Counted from the first letter of the stretch, positions 54,224 through 63,938 are shown. The stretch: DNA of 64,000 nt from Photobacterium profundum (GCF_003026285.1 NZ_PYOD01000010.1:62001-126000), one strand, 5' to 3'. The notes: generated by a model not told the origin, from the letters alone. Numbers and translations are program-made.

Positions 54224-54712
54224 CTAACGAATAGAAAACTTACGACGTACACGACGTAATAATAAAAATAACCATGGCCACAACAAGAAGTTAAGTAAAA
54301 TTGCCCATAATTGTTGGGGATCAAAGGTAATCTCTGACACTAAATACTCAGCCCAGAATTCAACCAGTTTACCCACTAATGTGAGTACGGCGATAATAAC
54401 GGCTTGCTGCCACAAGGATAAATTCCGTAGCATCTGGAAATTTAAAGCAATGATGTAACACAGTACTGACATCATCAGCCCGCGAACACCTAGGGTTGAC
54501 CCTAGCATTAAATCCCACAGTAAACCGACAATCAGTGCCGACCCCACGTTAACACGGTGTGGTAATGCCAATACCCAGTAACAGGTAATCAATAACACCC
54601 ATGAAGGGCGAAATGATTCCAGTACTCCAGGCCACGGGGCCGCTTGAAGAATCAATGCAAAAATGAATGTAAGCCAAATTAGCATACGGCCATTAGGTCG
54701 ACTACTCGCCAC
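54224..54712 (-). CDS. mreD: Rod-shape-determining protein MreD
   Basis: MreD is a small multi-pass membrane protein of the elongasome. The 162-residue product has about five membrane segments and ends in a basic tail (LLLRRVRRKF). It overlaps mreC by 11 bases. Sequence is poorly conserved in the family, so the call relies on topology, size and position. Confidence 0.94.
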   Translation of the reverse strand: MASSRPNGRMLIWLTFIFALILQAAPWPGVLESFRPSWVLLITCYWVLALPHRVNVGSALIVGLLWDLMLGSTLGVRGLMMSVLCYIIALNFQMLRNLSLWQQAVIIAVLTLVGKLVEFWAEYLVSEITFDPQQLWAILLNFLLWPWLFLLLRRVRRKFSIR

Positions 54713-55562
54713 TTGTCGGTACCTCTTCTAGCATATTTTCTCGTTCAGTTGGCCATACTAATAACAAGTAACGCAAGCGATCAAATTGTACCGTAGGACG
54801 GGCTTTAATCTGCGCAAATGGACGTTTGTTATCAAATGAAAACTCGGTGACATAAGCGACCGGATACCCTTCAGGGTAACGCCCACCAAGCCCCGATGAA
54901 ACCAACAAATCACCCACTTCGATATCAGTGCTGCTTGGTACGTGCTCAAGCTGCATCAAATCACTCTGACCACTGCCTGATGCGATCACTCGGATGTCAT
55001 TTCGTACAACCTGAATCGGAATGGCATGCGTTGGATCGATCAATAGTAATACACGGCTATTATGAGCCCCAACATACGATATTTGACCCACGATACCTTT
55101 TTCGTTGATCACAGGCTGACCTTCATAAACACCGTCAATACGGCCTTTATCGATCATAACCTGATGGCTATACGGATCAGAATCTACCGCCATTACCTCG
55201 GCTATCATCTTGCGTTCATCACGAACGAAAGGTGAACCTAATAGCTCTCTTAAACGCTGATTTTCTTGCTTTAACTGATCGAGCAATAATACTTCGCTTT
55301 GCATAACCAGAACATCACGCTTCAATGCTTTATTTTCTGACAAAATACGCTGATGTGAGCTCACTTGACTTGATACACCATCTAACATTTCTCGAGGTAA
55401 GTTAGCGGCATATTGAAGGGGAGCAATAGCTGAGTTCAGCAAATAACGTACGTTTGCAAAGGCATCAAGGCGGCTGTCGGCCAACATTAGGCTAGCCGAC
55501 AGTAATATGGCAAGAAACAGGCGTAATTGCAGAGAAGGACCTCTGCCAAATATAGGTTTCAT
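54702..55562 (-). CDS. mreC: Rod-shape-determining protein MreC
   Basis: MreC is a bitopic protein that activates PBP2/RodA. The 286-residue product has an N-terminal membrane segment (about 12-28), a coiled coil (about 65-105, HQRILSENKALKRDV) and the periplasmic beta-barrel domain (from about 110) with IDPTHAIPIQV and SSGLGGRYPEGYPV. It is 40 bp after mreB. Confidence 0.96.
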   Translation of the reverse strand: MKPIFGRGPSLQLRLFLAILLSASLMLADSRLDAFANVRYLLNSAIAPLQYAANLPREMLDGVSSQVSSHQRILSENKALKRDVLVMQSEVLLLDQLKQENQRLRELLGSPFVRDERKMIAEVMAVDSDPYSHQVMIDKGRIDGVYEGQPVINEKGIVGQISYVGAHNSRVLLLIDPTHAIPIQVVRNDIRVIASGSGQSDLMQLEHVPSSTDIEVGDLLVSSGLGGRYPEGYPVAYVTEFSFDNKRPFAQIKARPTVQFDRLRYLLLVWPTERENMLEEVPTSGE

Positions 55563-55602
55563 GTAACGCTATAACCTGTTTTGTCGATTGCTTGGGGTCG
55601 CA

Positions 55603-56646
55603 TTATTCCTCGCTAAAGAGGTCGCCACCGTGCATATCAATCATTTCTAATGCTTTACCACCACCACGTGCAACACATGTTAGCGGATCTTCAGCAACAA
55701 CTACTGGAATACCCGTTTCTTCTGTTAGTAGACGGTCTAGATCACGAAGCAATGCACCGCCACCCGTTAGTACCATGCCACGCTCAGAAATATCAGATGC
55801 TAGCTCTGGCGGACACTGTTCAAGTGCAACCATAACTGCAGATACGATACCTGTTAGCGGCTCTTGTAGCGCCTCAAGGATTTCGTTCGAGTTTAGCGTA
55901 AAGCTGCGCGGTACACCTTCAGCAAGGTTACGACCACGTACTTCAATTTCCAGTACTTCATCGCCAGGGTAAGCTGAACCGATTTCGTGTTTGATTCGTT
56001 CAGCTGTTGCTTCACCAATCAAGCTACCGTAGTTACGACGTACGTAGTTAATTACCGCTTCATCAAAGCGATCACCACCAATACGTACAGATGATGAATA
56101 CACCACACCGTTTAGTGAGATAACAGCAACTTCTGTTGTACCACCACCGATATCGATCACCATTGAGCCTGTCGCTTCAGACACAGGCATCCCTGCACCG
56201 ATAGCAGCAGCCATTGGCTCATCAATCAAATACACTTCACGCGCACCAGCACCTTGTGCTGATTCACGGATTGCACGGCGCTCAACTTGGGTAGAACCAC
56301 AAGGAACAGCAACCAATACACGTGGGCTCGGGCGTAAGAAACTATTGTCATGCACTTGCTTAATAAAGTGCTGCAGCATTTTTTCTGTCACGTAGAAGTC
56401 AGCGATTACACCATCCTTCATCGGACGAATTGCTGCAATGTTACCAGGTGTACGACCCAGCATCAGTTTTGCATCATGACCAACAGCAGCAACGCTTTTG
56501 GCTGATCCGTTGCGATCCTGACGGATAGCAACTACTGAAGGTTCATCGAGAACGATGCCCTGTCCTTTGACATAAATAAGGGTATTGGCGGTACCCAAGT
56601 CAATAGAGAGATCGTTAGAAAACATGCCACGAAGTTTTTTAAACAT
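55603..56646 (-). CDS. mreB: Rod-shape actin homologue MreB
   Basis: MreB polymerises under the inner membrane and guides lateral wall synthesis. The 347-residue protein has the actin-fold phosphate loops LSIDLGTANTLIYV (14-27) and MVIDIGGGTTEVAVISL (about 163-179) and the adenosine motif LTGGGALLRDLD near the C-terminus. Its 3' neighbours are mreC and mreD; upstream lies mshQ in the same direction, the usual order in vibrios. Confidence 0.98.
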   Translation of the reverse strand: MFKKLRGMFSNDLSIDLGTANTLIYVKGQGIVLDEPSVVAIRQDRNGSAKSVAAVGHDAKLMLGRTPGNIAAIRPMKDGVIADFYVTEKMLQHFIKQVHDNSFLRPSPRVLVAVPCGSTQVERRAIRESAQGAGAREVYLIDEPMAAAIGAGMPVSEATGSMVIDIGGGTTEVAVISLNGVVYSSSVRIGGDRFDEAVINYVRRNYGSLIGEATAERIKHEIGSAYPGDEVLEIEVRGRNLAEGVPRSFTLNSNEILEALQEPLTGIVSAVMVALEQCPPELASDISERGMVLTGGGALLRDLDRLLTEETGIPVVVAEDPLTCVARGGGKALEMIDMHGGDLFSEE

Positions 56647-56692
56647 AGTCGTCGACTAATCCTGAAAGCTCAAAATTCTTTAAATTGCGCTA

Positions 56693-56721
56693 AATGTACC
56701 AAGGGGCAGGGATCGAGACAA
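56693..56721 (-). promoter_or_regulatory. Candidate promoter of mreBCD
   Basis: TTGTCT (56721-56716) and TACATT (56698-56693), each 4/6, are 17 bases apart in the 194-bp mshQ-mreB gap. A perfect TTGACA (56736-56731) lies just upstream but has no fair -10 at 17 bases. I see no clear mshQ terminator in this gap. Confidence 0.35.
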
Positions 56722-56840
56722 GGTATCGTTTGTCAAACCTGCCACAGATCCGCATTTAATTTAGTTAAGCAGCTGATTCATGCCCTTTTCGCTTTTATAT
56801 TTGATAAATTATTTTTTTGGTAAACGCTTCGTTGTTCTTA

Positions 56841-59800
56841 TCAGTCTAACTTTTCTCGCCACCAAATAATTCTGTCACTGCCTCGATACAAGCCAAATTG
56901 GATTTGAGCTTGCTCAATATTATCAAGCTGCCCATTGCCCGTTTTATCTACTCGCAGCCATGGATAACCAGCAGAATATAAATCTAACGTTGGCGTAACG
57001 ATACCTTGGTGGCCAGCCCCCGGTGCTGTAAATGTGAATTCTCCCTCTCCTTTATCCGTATCACTAAATGTAGCTGCCGTCGTACCACCACCGACAGGAA
57101 TCTTTGAAGAGTCATTTCCCTCAATAAAAGAGAAATCAGATAACGTCAGCGTTGTGCATTGATCTTCAACATTAACGACAAACGCCTGTGATTTGTCATA
57201 GTATTCAATATAGACAGGAGCCGTTATCGGGGATACCTCAGGGCCAAAAGCATCCGTTAAGCGAACCCGCCCCCAGCGGAAAATGAGAGCACTCGCCAGT
57301 TTTGAGGTATATGCCCCTCCAAAATTATCATCTGGCTGCTCGTTCAATGGTTTAAGTGGCACACTATCAGGCCCTTCACCTTCAAGGCTCAGCACAAATT
57401 GATTAAATGGGGATTGAGGAGTGGTATTTTTGACTAGCTTATAATACCAAGATGCTTGCACCTGCCCTTTACTCCAAGAAAATGCCGAGCTTGACCTTTT
57501 AATTTGATCCTTAAGCGATACACCATCATTTGAATCTTCACCATTTAGGTCGAAATTACTATCTATAGCTAATGCTTTATATCCCAACTTACTATCATAG
57601 TTTTCAGTTGTATCGCCACCTGTACTTTTAGCGGTTAAGGTATAATTAATTAAACTATTTGAATTACCTAAATAATTAAAGGCCGAGCAATTATCAGTAT
57701 GCTTAGCACCTGACACTAAAAAATATTTCGGATAAAAACGCCCTATATTCTTATAGGTATAGAATGGGATGTCATTACCAGTAATCAGGTAGTTCTTCGC
57801 ACCAGTGCCTCCCAACTTTGTGCTACCCACTTCACCATACGTTGCTGGTATCGCTTCAACTGATTTACCTAATACATAAGACAAAGTAGAAGGGAAGCTT
57901 AGATCACCCACATTTCCACTGCTAGGGGTTGTATCCACTGGGATCACATCTGCAGCATAGCTACTGTTAAAGTTTTCAGTAACGGCTAAACCGCTAGGGT
58001 CAGATTTAGGTAAGCCAATAGTATTAGCTATGTTTTTATCCCAGATAACCGCTTTATAGTTAACAGTAAATTCGTCACCAGCAGCTTTAAACCCTTTATC
58101 AGAATCAGTTGCAACCCCAGACAAGTTACCTTCTACATCAGCAGCCACTAACCATGGGCTTACATTAATAATTTCGCGCGATAGCCAATTTTTACCGGGT
58201 TCTTCAGGGGGTAAAGCCACACCATCAGAATGCTTAATAATCAACTGGATAGCACCAGCTTCTACGTATTTGAAATCAAAATTCGACACACCTTTTACAA
58301 AAGCCATTTTTAACGGAGTATCTGTTGCCATATTTAATGGTGATGAATCAATATAAGGGGGGACTTTCCGAGCAGCTGTCGTGACATAAGTGAAATTAAA
58401 GGCAACCTCTTTTTCCCCGTCAAAAGATTCGATCGGGTTACATTGCCCTTGCGCTGAAGGGTCTTCAGTCACAGCCGATAACTTGTATCCTAAAGGCTTA
58501 TTCGCAATGGCCGATTTCCGTCCATAAGGGTAATCGCTTGTACGTTCAAGTTTGAGACCTTCAGCTTTAAAAGTTATGTCATCTGTTTCTTTTAATATTT
58601 CGCCTGACGGGCTTTTCAGCATTATTTGCATAATACCTGTATGAAAATAACTGAGTGTAAATGTCGCACTACCAGAATCGGCAATATGGTACTGGTAGCT
58701 GGCATTACCTGAATCAGTGTTACCCGGAATGAATTGACCATTACCATTGAATAACTGCCAATCACCTTTTCCCGTGCTAGTTGCAAGCCCTATTTGGCCT
58801 TCATAATCCGTTATCGGGTTGCCACTTTCTTTATCGACAACATTCACTGTTATATTAATCGGGGTACAGGTCAGTGCCGAGGTTGGATATGCTCCAAACT
58901 GAAACTCTGGCACTGTCGTATCTGATTCAACTGAAAATGCCATATAAGAAACATCTTCAACAACGTGAGAACGTTCTTTATCTGAATCTTGATCCTCATC
59001 CATCACAATACTCATTCTGGTATTATCACGATGACAGCGACGGATCCAACCTCCATTATTACCAGAACGAGATAATTTCCCGATAACCATTACTGGTGGT
59101 GCTGTAAAACCCGTATATTTGAAATCAGTTGTTTCATTACAACGAGTCAGAAAATTTTGTGTTCCACCGGAAATACCAGAACGGGCGTGCTGAAAATCAT
59201 AAAACACCCGCTTACCAAATAAATCAAAATCACCGACACTAGGCATCGAAGCCATGTAAGCGACAGTTTCAGTGTTATTCGCATTACCGCCCCGCACTTC
59301 AGATTGCTCAAGCGCAACTTTAAATCCGTTTTGAGTCAGCTGGTTACCTGCGGCAGTTAGCCAGCGCGAGTTATTTTGGCTTTGTATTTCCAACATTAAC
59401 GTCGGCTTACCTGAAAACTGCTGGGCTGGAAAACTAATATTTTTCCAGCCTCTATCCGCATTACTTGGATTACCGTTCTTAGAGCCTTGTAATTCTCGAA
59501 CGTCATTATCTTCACGTAATTTTATTTTACTGGCATAAATTTTATGCCCATTAGACAGTGTTGTTTCACCTTCTAGTACGGCAACATAATCGACACTCTG
59601 CATTTTTTGACTTGGCGTATAATTGGCAGCAGGAGCATGAGGCTCGACTTTTTCAACAGTAAAACCAGTATTAGTAACAGATACAAGCCTTAACGTGGCA
59701 GGACCATCTTGGTCCGGTGTTAATGCATTGATTGATGGAGATAAGAAAACCAAAGGTTCAGAGTCAGTAGGAAATGCCTGTTCGAACTCAATCTTTGTAG

Positions 59801-61607
59801 TGGTAAAACTCACTCGACCATAGCGAAAGCCTGGTTCATTAACAACGTCATCACAAAAATGTCTCTCTTCTGCTAATTCTGATATCTGTCTATCAGTTAG
59901 CGCAGTATTAAATACTCGCACTTCATCGATACTGCCGTTGAAAAAACGTGAGGCAATACCTTGATCTTGGCCTACTTGAAAAGGCAAATTATTCGTTTGT
60001 ACTTTATGCTTAACTTCTGAAGTCGCGTCAAGTTCACCATTAATAAAGATCCATTGGCTAGTTTTATCACTACCAGTTGCCTTTTTATAACGAATACTAA
60101 TATGGGTCCATTCATTTAGTGGGATGGCCTTAGTACTCAACAATGAATGTTGACTACTATTACCTTGCTGCTCCCACCACCAATATATAAACCCTTCAGA
60201 GTTAATATGAAATTCATAATTCCCATCTTTTGAAATTATTGTTTTCAAATCACTATCTGGATATTGTGTCGGTTTTACCCAAGCCGAAATGGTAAAATTA
60301 TCGTCAAAACTCAACTTATTATTATGTGCTATTTCGGCAAACTGGTTTTGTCCGTTAAATGTTCCATAGTTACAGGTACCAAAACCTAAATCATCATTAG
60401 TCAGTGCCCGACTTATCTTGTCGGTAATTGTATTTGCCCCATTATTAGCCGTACCATGCAATTCATTACCAGATGAATCTTTAACGCTATTGTTACCACT
60501 TTGCCAAGCATCTTCATCCATTTGCCATGACAATACAGGCTTTACAAGTTCGGAATTACACGCATTTTCAGGATCGCTGATCGGTCGACAATACCCAGTA
60601 ACAGTACTCGGGTGATGATCATAATCATCAAACTTAACGACCTGATGAGAAGCTGCATCTATGTTTCCATCAATATAAGAGGATTTTTTTAGTGTTACTT
60701 TATTATTTACACTTTTAATATTACCGACAACATCACTATTCTCTATAGTGATCTCATTGGACGCAGTAACATTACCTTCAATAGCCGATTCTTTTAATTT
60801 AACTTTATTATGCTCACTTTTTACGCTACCACCAACGTCACTATCATCGATATCAATTTCATTGGAAGCTGTAATGCTACTTTCAATTGTTGAATCATGT
60901 AACTTTACTTTATTATTTATACTTGTAACGCTGCCACCAACATTACTCTTACCTATATGTACTTCACCTGACGCAGTGACACTACTTTCAATCGTTGAGC
61001 CGTGTAGCGTTATTTTGTTGTTATCACTTATAACACTACCGCCAATATCACTATCATCTATATTAATTTCACCAGATGCTAAAACTGGACCGCTAACATC
61101 TGTATCTTTAAGCTTAATTTTACCATTGCGACTAGTAATAGATTGCGTAATGACATTATCACCACCTTTAATATCAATATCACCACCAACATCGATAATG
61201 CCTCGCACTTCTATTTTTTCAGCCGTTAATTTCCCAGAAGTACTATATATATCACCGTAAACAACCGCATCCTTAATATCCAAGCCGTCATGGTTAGTAC
61301 GTAAATCAATATTTGAGCCTACTTGACCGATTATATTTTCATCGAGCTTCATACCTGCATTGGCGACTAAGGTATAAGCCGTATTGGATCTAATCTTATC
61401 ATTTTCCTTTAACTCCATTTTCCCATTACAGGTGAGCATTGCACCGTTTTTAGACCAATTACCTTGGCTACAAGGTGGATACTTACTCGTATTATCGAGA
61501 TCATAATTTTTAGCAAAACTAGAAAATGACAATAACTGCAATAGAACAATGAATACGCACGGGAAGAACTTAAAACGTGGAAAAATATTATTCATTATCT
61601 TTTTCAT
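56841..61607 (-). CDS. mshQ: MSHA biogenesis protein MshQ, LamG-containing
   Basis: MshQ is a large protein coded at the end of the MSHA pilus locus; its exact role is not settled, but with minor pilins it is thought to act at the pilus or as adhesin. The 1588-residue product has a signal peptide (about 1-32), then about 155-320 a ladder of 35-residue repeats (pattern S-T-I-E-S-S-V-T-A-S-x-E-I ... D-S-D-V-G-G-S-V), a LamG/concanavalin-like domain (about 360-585, with FTISAWVKP and FNGSIDEVRVFNTALT), and a long C-terminal region of the MshQ/DUF6701 type. Its start overlaps mshP by 20 bases. The repeat part is lysine- and aspartate-rich. Confidence 0.88.
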   Translation of the reverse strand: MKKIMNNIFPRFKFFPCVFIVLLQLLSFSSFAKNYDLDNTSKYPPCSQGNWSKNGAMLTCNGKMELKENDKIRSNTAYTLVANAGMKLDENIIGQVGSNIDLRTNHDGLDIKDAVVYGDIYSTSGKLTAEKIEVRGIIDVGGDIDIKGGDNVITQSITSRNGKIKLKDTDVSGPVLASGEINIDDSDIGGSVISDNNKITLHGSTIESSVTASGEVHIGKSNVGGSVTSINNKVKLHDSTIESSITASNEIDIDDSDVGGSVKSEHNKVKLKESAIEGNVTASNEITIENSDVVGNIKSVNNKVTLKKSSYIDGNIDAASHQVVKFDDYDHHPSTVTGYCRPISDPENACNSELVKPVLSWQMDEDAWQSGNNSVKDSSGNELHGTANNGANTITDKISRALTNDDLGFGTCNYGTFNGQNQFAEIAHNNKLSFDDNFTISAWVKPTQYPDSDLKTIISKDGNYEFHINSEGFIYWWWEQQGNSSQHSLLSTKAIPLNEWTHISIRYKKATGSDKTSQWIFINGELDATSEVKHKVQTNNLPFQVGQDQGIASRFFNGSIDEVRVFNTALTDRQISELAEERHFCDDVVNEPGFRYGRVSFTTTKIEFEQAFPTDSEPLVFLSPSINALTPDQDGPATLRLVSVTNTGFTVEKVEPHAPAANYTPSQKMQSVDYVAVLEGETTLSNGHKIYASKIKLREDNDVRELQGSKNGNPSNADRGWKNISFPAQQFSGKPTLMLEIQSQNNSRWLTAAGNQLTQNGFKVALEQSEVRGGNANNTETVAYMASMPSVGDFDLFGKRVFYDFQHARSGISGGTQNFLTRCNETTDFKYTGFTAPPVMVIGKLSRSGNNGGWIRRCHRDNTRMSIVMDEDQDSDKERSHVVEDVSYMAFSVESDTTVPEFQFGAYPTSALTCTPINITVNVVDKESGNPITDYEGQIGLATSTGKGDWQLFNGNGQFIPGNTDSGNASYQYHIADSGSATFTLSYFHTGIMQIMLKSPSGEILKETDDITFKAEGLKLERTSDYPYGRKSAIANKPLGYKLSAVTEDPSAQGQCNPIESFDGEKEVAFNFTYVTTAARKVPPYIDSSPLNMATDTPLKMAFVKGVSNFDFKYVEAGAIQLIIKHSDGVALPPEEPGKNWLSREIINVSPWLVAADVEGNLSGVATDSDKGFKAAGDEFTVNYKAVIWDKNIANTIGLPKSDPSGLAVTENFNSSYAADVIPVDTTPSSGNVGDLSFPSTLSYVLGKSVEAIPATYGEVGSTKLGGTGAKNYLITGNDIPFYTYKNIGRFYPKYFLVSGAKHTDNCSAFNYLGNSNSLINYTLTAKSTGGDTTENYDSKLGYKALAIDSNFDLNGEDSNDGVSLKDQIKRSSSAFSWSKGQVQASWYYKLVKNTTPQSPFNQFVLSLEGEGPDSVPLKPLNEQPDDNFGGAYTSKLASALIFRWGRVRLTDAFGPEVSPITAPVYIEYYDKSQAFVVNVEDQCTTLTLSDFSFIEGNDSSKIPVGGGTTAATFSDTDKGEGEFTFTAPGAGHQGIVTPTLDLYSAGYPWLRVDKTGNGQLDNIEQAQIQFGLYRGSDRIIWWREKLD
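60650..61145 (-). repeat. Intragenic tandem repeats (about 105 bp) in mshQ
   Basis: The DNA for MshQ residues about 155-320 consists of four to five diverged copies of a unit of about 105 bp (35 codons). Words such as AGTGACACTACTTTCAATCGTTG recur in altered form. Copies are not identical, so this is protein-level repetition and not a recent expansion. Confidence 0.75.
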
Positions 61608-62022
61608 CCCCTAGCAAGCCGACTTCAATCGCTCTTTTTATTTTTTGATCACCAACAGTACAAAAACCTTCACTTTCTAAACGGTAAACTGTCTGCTCTC
61701 TTTTATTCACCCCAATAACTGCACAACTCACTTTGGCTTCACAATTATTTAAGCCAGCCCCTGTAAAGGTGTAGGTTTGCTGATTACCGATAAGGCAAGA
61801 ACCTTTATCAGTCGTTTGATATAACGCACTGATGTCTAGTTGGGCGCCAGACCTCGCGGCCATATCTGCTCTCGTTCCGACAACTTCATGCATGATTGCA
61901 TCGCTGCTTCGTTCTATATTTCGTAGTCCAAAAGCCGCTAAAGAGCCCAAAACAACAATCATAAATAACACCATGACTAATGCTGAACCACCTTGATTAC
62001 GCATGGTTGATTTAGGGTGCAT
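61588..62022 (-). CDS. mshP: MSHA biogenesis protein MshP
   Basis: MshP is a small membrane protein of the MSHA minor-pilin group. From the ATG at 62022 (MHPKSTMRNQGGSAL) it has 144 residues, with one N-terminal hydrophobic segment (about 13-33, ALVMVLFMIVVLGSLAAFG), like pilus assembly proteins of the PilX type, and four cysteines in the C-terminal half. Frames opening at 62064 or 62040, or a start at 62004 just past mshO, are possible. It overlaps mshO and mshQ. Confidence 0.8.
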   Translation of the reverse strand: MHPKSTMRNQGGSALVMVLFMIVVLGSLAAFGLRNIERSSDAIMHEVVGTRADMAARSGAQLDISALYQTTDKGSCLIGNQQTYTFTGAGLNNCEAKVSCAVIGVNKREQTVYRLESEGFCTVGDQKIKRAIEVGLLGDEKDNE

Positions 62023-62800
62023 TGGCAATAAGAACGTCATGGTCAAAACGAACCTCCTCTCCACGAGCTGAGATAATTAAATGAAATTTCACCAAACTAT
62101 TACGCGTCAGCGTTGCGTTTGAGGTATTAAATTCCAATTCAGTGACGTTTTCTGCCATCAGGCTTCTTTCTGCATTTAAAAAATTAGGGGTATTCACCGT
62201 TTCTCGTTCTAACGCATAGTTGCTGTAACGCCAAATTTGATTGGCTTCAATACAATACGCAACAGGCGTGTCGTAAATATAAAAGCGGTTTGCTGGAGAA
62301 CCAGAAGGAAAAAGCGTCTGCTCTGCTATTTTCAGCTGAACCATATTTTCAGTATTCGAGGCAGTAAAATCGACATTATCTAAAATGATGGCCGTTTTAT
62401 TTTCGCCCCCAACAGGTGCCTCAGGAGAGAATATATCAACTGCACTGGTAGGATAAATGACGACTCTTTGATCTTTTCTTATTGTTCCGTCTGGAATAAT
62501 GGTTAATTCATTTTTAGGGGTTAGCGGTAGATCGGAATAGATGCCAGAAGCACGCACAGGCACCCACTCGACACACGTATTACCTTGGGATAAAACCACA
62601 CTATTCGGTACCGCTAAACGTAGCTCTCTGACTATTCGTTCAGCAACAAACCGACCTTCTTGCAAAATTAATTCACGAGCGGCGGTATCGACATAAATCT
62701 GTGAGCTTTTTGTAATAATACCCGCTAAAGATAAGCCCACTATCGACAATAAAACCATTGCCATGATCATTTCGATCAAAGTAAATCCTAATGCTTTCAT
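62012..62800 (-). CDS. mshO: MSHA minor pilin MshO (PilW-like)
   Basis: A prepilin-like protein of 262 residues with a type IV N-methylation motif: MKALG|FTLIEMIMAMVLLSIVG, Gly5-Phe6 being the cleavage site and Glu at +5 of the mature chain. The rest is a periplasmic globular domain with cysteines at about residue 80 and 170. It probably forms the pilus tip or priming complex with MshC, D and P. It overlaps mshD by one base. Confidence 0.9.
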   Translation of the reverse strand: MKALGFTLIEMIMAMVLLSIVGLSLAGIITKSSQIYVDTAARELILQEGRFVAERIVRELRLAVPNSVVLSQGNTCVEWVPVRASGIYSDLPLTPKNELTIIPDGTIRKDQRVVIYPTSAVDIFSPEAPVGGENKTAIILDNVDFTASNTENMVQLKIAEQTLFPSGSPANRFYIYDTPVAYCIEANQIWRYSNYALERETVNTPNFLNAERSLMAENVTELEFNTSNATLTRNSLVKFHLIISARGEEVRFDHDVLIANAP

Positions 62801-63348
62801 TAAAAATTACCTCGATACACAGCAAATTGATATTGGTTATCTTGAGGGTCGATAACCACAACATCGATACGCTTGCGATCGCCACTTACTAGATCAGGTT
62901 TACCATCAAGATCAGTATCGTAATAAACACTGATATTCACTTTATAATTAACATAGATATCACTGAGATCTTCACCTAACACATCAGAAACGTTGCCACT
63001 TAAACCATGAAAATCATCCACATCATTAAAGTGTTGCCGCTCTGTCTCTGCATCTTCAGGACCGAGGTCACCTGGTGAAGTACATCTTTTTTCACCATCT
63101 GCTAAAGGATCATTATTACTAATACATACAGGTAAACCGCCTAATGCCCCACTGTTATGATCAAACTGACGACTGATGATTTCATCCATAACGGCATGGC
63201 CTAATTCAGCAGCGCGTGACGCTAATATTATTTCAGCACTTTGTCGTGACTGAGGAAACAGGCTCGTTGATATACCCGCAACAGTAATACCAATCAGTAC
63301 AATCGCGATAATCAATTCAATAAGCGTAAAACCATGGTTAGCACGCAT
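62800..63348 (-). CDS. mshD: MSHA minor pilin MshD
   Basis: From the ATG at 63348 it has 182 residues and starts MRANHG|FTLIELIIAIVLIG, a canonical prepilin peptidase site. The frame opening at 63417 would place 23 residues before this short leader, so I reject it. The globular part has two cysteines in LPVCISNNDPLADGEKRC. It overlaps the mshC 3' end by 11 bases. Confidence 0.9.
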   Translation of the reverse strand: MRANHGFTLIELIIAIVLIGITVAGISTSLFPQSRQSAEIILASRAAELGHAVMDEIISRQFDHNSGALGGLPVCISNNDPLADGEKRCTSPGDLGPEDAETERQHFNDVDDFHGLSGNVSDVLGEDLSDIYVNYKVNISVYYDTDLDGKPDLVSGDRKRIDVVVIDPQDNQYQFAVYRGNF

Positions 63349-63850
63349 GAATATACCCTTCTTTTTCAATACAAATGGGCAATGTCTCTGAACCGATAAT
63401 GGTGATTTGGCACCCATTGGTGCATTGGCTAATTCGACCTAAATTATCAAAATCCAAACCAAAAGGTAGTGGGCTAGCATTGCCTTCAATAGAAAGCGTA
63501 AAGCGGGTATTGATTGAGTCGTCAACTTGCAGGGCTGTTTGATCTTGCCAAAATGCATCACCAGAAGGAAAGGTCAAGGTTTGGCAAGACGTTGCATTCA
63601 CTTTGGGTTGTTCAATATCGACTTGGCGGGCTTTATCACCGTCAAGCAGCCAACGTTGGCAAACATCACGAGTTTGCATTGCACGCATTTGGGTTAGCCG
63701 TAATGAACTAATCACCTGATCACGATACACAGGCGCGCTAATGCTATTCATACTCGAAAAGCGAGAGCTTGCCGTTACACTGATTATGCCGACCAGAATA
63801 ATCACCACGATCAATTCAATTAAGGTAAAACCTCGATTATTCCTTGGCAC
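63338..63850 (-). CDS. mshC: MSHA minor pilin MshC
   Basis: A 170-residue prepilin-like protein with the leader MPRNNRG|FTLIELIVVIILVGIISVT, a C-terminal region with QCTNGCQ and a final cysteine. Order mshA-mshC-mshD-mshO-mshP-mshQ matches the V. cholerae locus, which supports the name. An 88-bp gap with two hairpins separates it from mshA. Confidence 0.9.
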   Translation of the reverse strand: MPRNNRGFTLIELIVVIILVGIISVTASSRFSSMNSISAPVYRDQVISSLRLTQMRAMQTRDVCQRWLLDGDKARQVDIEQPKVNATSCQTLTFPSGDAFWQDQTALQVDDSINTRFTLSIEGNASPLPFGLDFDNLGRISQCTNGCQITIIGSETLPICIEKEGYIHAC

Positions 63851-63874
63851 ACATCACCTACCAGTTATTTCTAT

Positions 63875-63910
63875 TTAAAAAAGGCGCACTCATAGGCGCG
63901 CCTTTTTTAA
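63875..63910 (-). terminator. Terminator between mshA and mshC
   Basis: TTAAAAAAGGCGC (63875-63887) and GCGCCTTTTTTAA (63898-63910) form a perfect 13-bp inverted repeat with a 10-base loop. On the minus strand the T run is part of the stem's 3' arm. It lies downstream of the major pilin gene and ends about 25 bp before the mshC start, so it should reduce transcription into the minor pilin genes. Confidence 0.75.
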
Positions 63911-63932
63911 ATAGAGCTCCGAAGAGCTCTAT
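63911..63932 (-). promoter_or_regulatory. C(UUCG)G-capped hairpin at the mshA 3' end
   Basis: ATAGAGCTC and GAGCTCTAT form a 9-bp stem. Read on the minus strand, the loop is C(TTCG)G, an exceptionally stable RNA tetraloop. It begins 7 bp after the mshA stop, directly before the terminator hairpin, and may protect the mshA mRNA 3' end. Confidence 0.65.
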
Positions 63933-63938
63933 ATTTCA

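Noticed and set aside
54061..54324. Minus-strand frame of 87 codons between mreD and maf
   Set aside because: It overlaps the ends of both real genes and spans the mre terminator hairpin.
60650..61145. Possible CRISPR-like array
   Set aside because: The period is about 105 bp, copies are diverged, and all are in frame within mshQ; no short exact repeats with unique spacers and no cas genes.
60748..61260. Plus-strand open frame of 170 codons with internal repetition
   Set aside because: It is the complement of the mshQ repeat ladder; the repetition is inherited from the real gene and there is no Shine-Dalgarno sequence.
63338..63417. Longer N-terminus for mshD
   Set aside because: It would put 23 residues before a standard prepilin leader and read through the end of mshC.
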